Assembly: GCA_963928055.1 (NCBI GenBank)
Contig: CAWVDN010000001.1
Location: 992,001-1,056,000 of the forward strand
Origin: Scatomonas sp963928055
GTDB lineage: Bacteria; Bacillota; Clostridia; Lachnospirales; Lachnospiraceae
Direction of reading: 5' to 3'
DNA length: 64,000 nt
Shown here: positions 62,876 to 64,000 of the stretch, piece by piece
Layout: each line of letters starts with the position of its first letter
Position numbering within the stretch: the stretch's first letter is position 1
The notes under the pieces: model-generated
What the model was told of the DNA's origin: nothing
Databases searched by the model: none
Seen by the model: only the letters and a program-made list of their open reading frames with translations
Made by a program: the position numbers and the translations under genes

Positions 62876-64000
62876 TCACGGTCTGACGCTTACGCTGACC
62901 GCACGTTCCGGCTCCGCCTGCCTTTTCCCTGCAAGTTCCCCTATCGTCTTTAAAAAGTCATGCCCTTTAGGTACAAGCGGAGTATAAAATTCCGATATGA
63001 CACTTGTTCCCACGTCCACATATCCCCGTCCTTTGATACGCTTCTGGAAAAACTGCTTCTGCGTGTCGCTTCCGAACATCATACCGTAGCCCAGCTCACT
63101 CATACGCCCAAGAGCCACACGAAAGTTAAAGTTATCCCGGATACCGTCAGAAAAATATTTTGCGTCCGGGCGTTGGCAGGCAAGGATAAGAAAATAACCT
63201 GCCTGCCGTCCCAGCATGATGATTTTCTTTAACTGGCTTAGCACGGCAATGCTCTCTTTGGTAGAAAGACACTCCATAAATGCAACGTATTCATCAAATA
63301 TCAGGAAATGGGGGGACAGCCCAAGATAAGCATAGTTCTCCCCAGTCTTATAATTCTCCATGCGTTTCATAGCTTCACTCCGTCCCACCATGCCGTCATA
63401 GAAACGGTTGACACAGGTAATCATATCCTCCTTTGTGTGGTACACATCCCCCATGACTGTCCCTAAATCCGCAAGGTCAGCATTTTTAGGGTCTAGGATA
63501 TACAGCACAGCATTTGTGCGGAGCAGGGCTTCAATGAGCGTCAGGATAAAATAGGTCTTTCCACCTCCCGTTCCGCCACAAATAAGAGCGTGGGGGAGAG
63601 CGTCAAATTCCCATGAGATGTTTTTCATCAGGCGCATACTGCCGTGTTCCACACGCACGTCCTCTATGGAAATACGGTTCGCTATCATATCATAGAGCAG
63701 GGTATACTCAATATAGCTGTCATGAAGCGTCTTGTCCGTCAGCTCACAGTACAAGCCGGATTCCAGCTTTTTCTCCAAATTCAGAAGCTGGTCTTGATAC
63801 TTCCCCATAGTGATTTCACAGCGGATATGGAGCAATCCTTTGTCCATGCGATAGTAAATCTTTGGAAAATAGCTGATTTTTTCCGCTGATCTGCCGGAAG
63901 GCAGGTCTTTGAAAAAACCAGCGTCCTTGACCGTCTCTGATTCATACCAGCCGTTTTGTAATATCATGCGTGAGAGCTTCTGTCTGTGCATAAGCTGTTT
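62876..64000 (-). CDS. FtsK/SpoIIIE-type conjugation ATPase, Tn916 Orf21-like (partial)
   Basis: At least 371 residues; the frame stays open to the right edge, so the N-terminus (membrane region) is outside. Walker A ICGGTGGGKTYFILTLIEAL, Walker B FLIFDEYVAFM and ILACQRPDAKYFSDGIRDNF match the TcpA/Orf21 DNA-translocase used as coupling protein in Tn916-like elements. The next genes expected in that element (relaxase and onwards) are absent; an IS3 and an integrase stub follow instead. Confidence 0.88.
   Translation of the reverse strand, partial: KQLMHRQKLSRMILQNGWYESETVKDAGFFKDLPSGRSAEKISYFPKIYYRMDKGLLHIRCEITMGKYQDQLLNLEKKLESGLYCELTDKTLHDSYIEYTLLYDMIANRISIEDVRVEHGSMRLMKNISWEFDALPHALICGGTGGGKTYFILTLIEALLRTNAVLYILDPKNADLADLGTVMGDVYHTKEDMITCVNRFYDGMVGRSEAMKRMENYKTGENYAYLGLSPHFLIFDEYVAFMECLSTKESIAVLSQLKKIIMLGRQAGYFLILACQRPDAKYFSDGIRDNFNFRVALGRMSELGYGMMFGSDTQKQFFQKRIKGRGYVDVGTSVISEFYTPLVPKGHDFLKTIGELAGKRQAEPERAVSVSVRP

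Overview
The window looks like the chromosome of a gut Clostridia, most likely Lachnospiraceae. The evidence is the Firmicute-type gene order tig-clpP-clpX-lon-yihA-ecfA1-ecfA2-ecfT-truA-rplM-rpsI, AGG-rich ribosome binding sites, moderately high GC, and a dense load of conjugative-element and IS DNA. This assignment is inferred from gene content only. No rRNA, tRNA or CRISPR array was seen.

Bases 1 to about 37,300 are the distal part of a Tn1549-like integrative conjugative element (ICE), almost all on the minus strand. Reading with transcription (right to left) it carries: a small paralogue protein, parA and parB, a 1,409-residue thioester/CnaB surface adhesin, a run of small unknown proteins, a 3,255-residue methylase-helicase with a tnpV gene nested in another frame, DUF3848, a Toprim primase behind an attenuator-like hairpin, an XRE-HipA kinase fusion, a DpnD/PcfM protein, an inserted recombinase-in-trio (RIT) element, a candidate oriT, DUF3789, MobC, a frameshifted relaxase, PcfB, an ArdC/LtrC-like protein, VirD4, Maff2, VirB6/TrbL, PrgI and VirB4 (cut by the window edge). 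The integrase end of the element lies outside the window. The other end abuts the 3' end of rpsI, the probable attachment gene.

Bases 37,305 to 48,674 are conserved housekeeping DNA, also on the minus strand: ribosomal proteins S9 and L13 from a consensus promoter, pseudouridine synthase TruA, the energizing module of an ECF vitamin transporter, the GTPase YihA, and the proteostasis set Lon, ClpX, ClpP and trigger factor, followed by a DJ-1 family protein.

Bases 48,778 to 52,221 hold two almost identical IS30-family copies in direct tandem. They are separated by 14 bp, and the pair is flanked by a 13-bp duplication of a palindromic target. Bases 52,303 to 58,160 contain a CYTH phosphatase-like protein, a small XRE regulator, proC, asnB, an RluD-type pseudouridine synthase and an ABC substrate-binding lipoprotein.

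Bases 58,196 to 64,000 are a mobile-element scrapyard. One IS256-family element sits in a transcription terminator and has a second, different IS256 nested inside it, both with clean 8-bp target duplications. Then come the C-terminal stub of a tyrosine integrase, an IS3-family element, and a Tn916 Orf21-like FtsK/SpoIIIE protein that runs off the window. Together these look like a collapsed second conjugative element.

The most unusual signals are the nested tnpV/methylase-helicase gene pair, the regulator-kinase fusion with a strong internal start and palindromic operator, the RIT element with 156-bp inverted repeats beside the transfer origin region, the homopolymer frameshift in the relaxase, and the terminator-like leader that overlaps the primase start.
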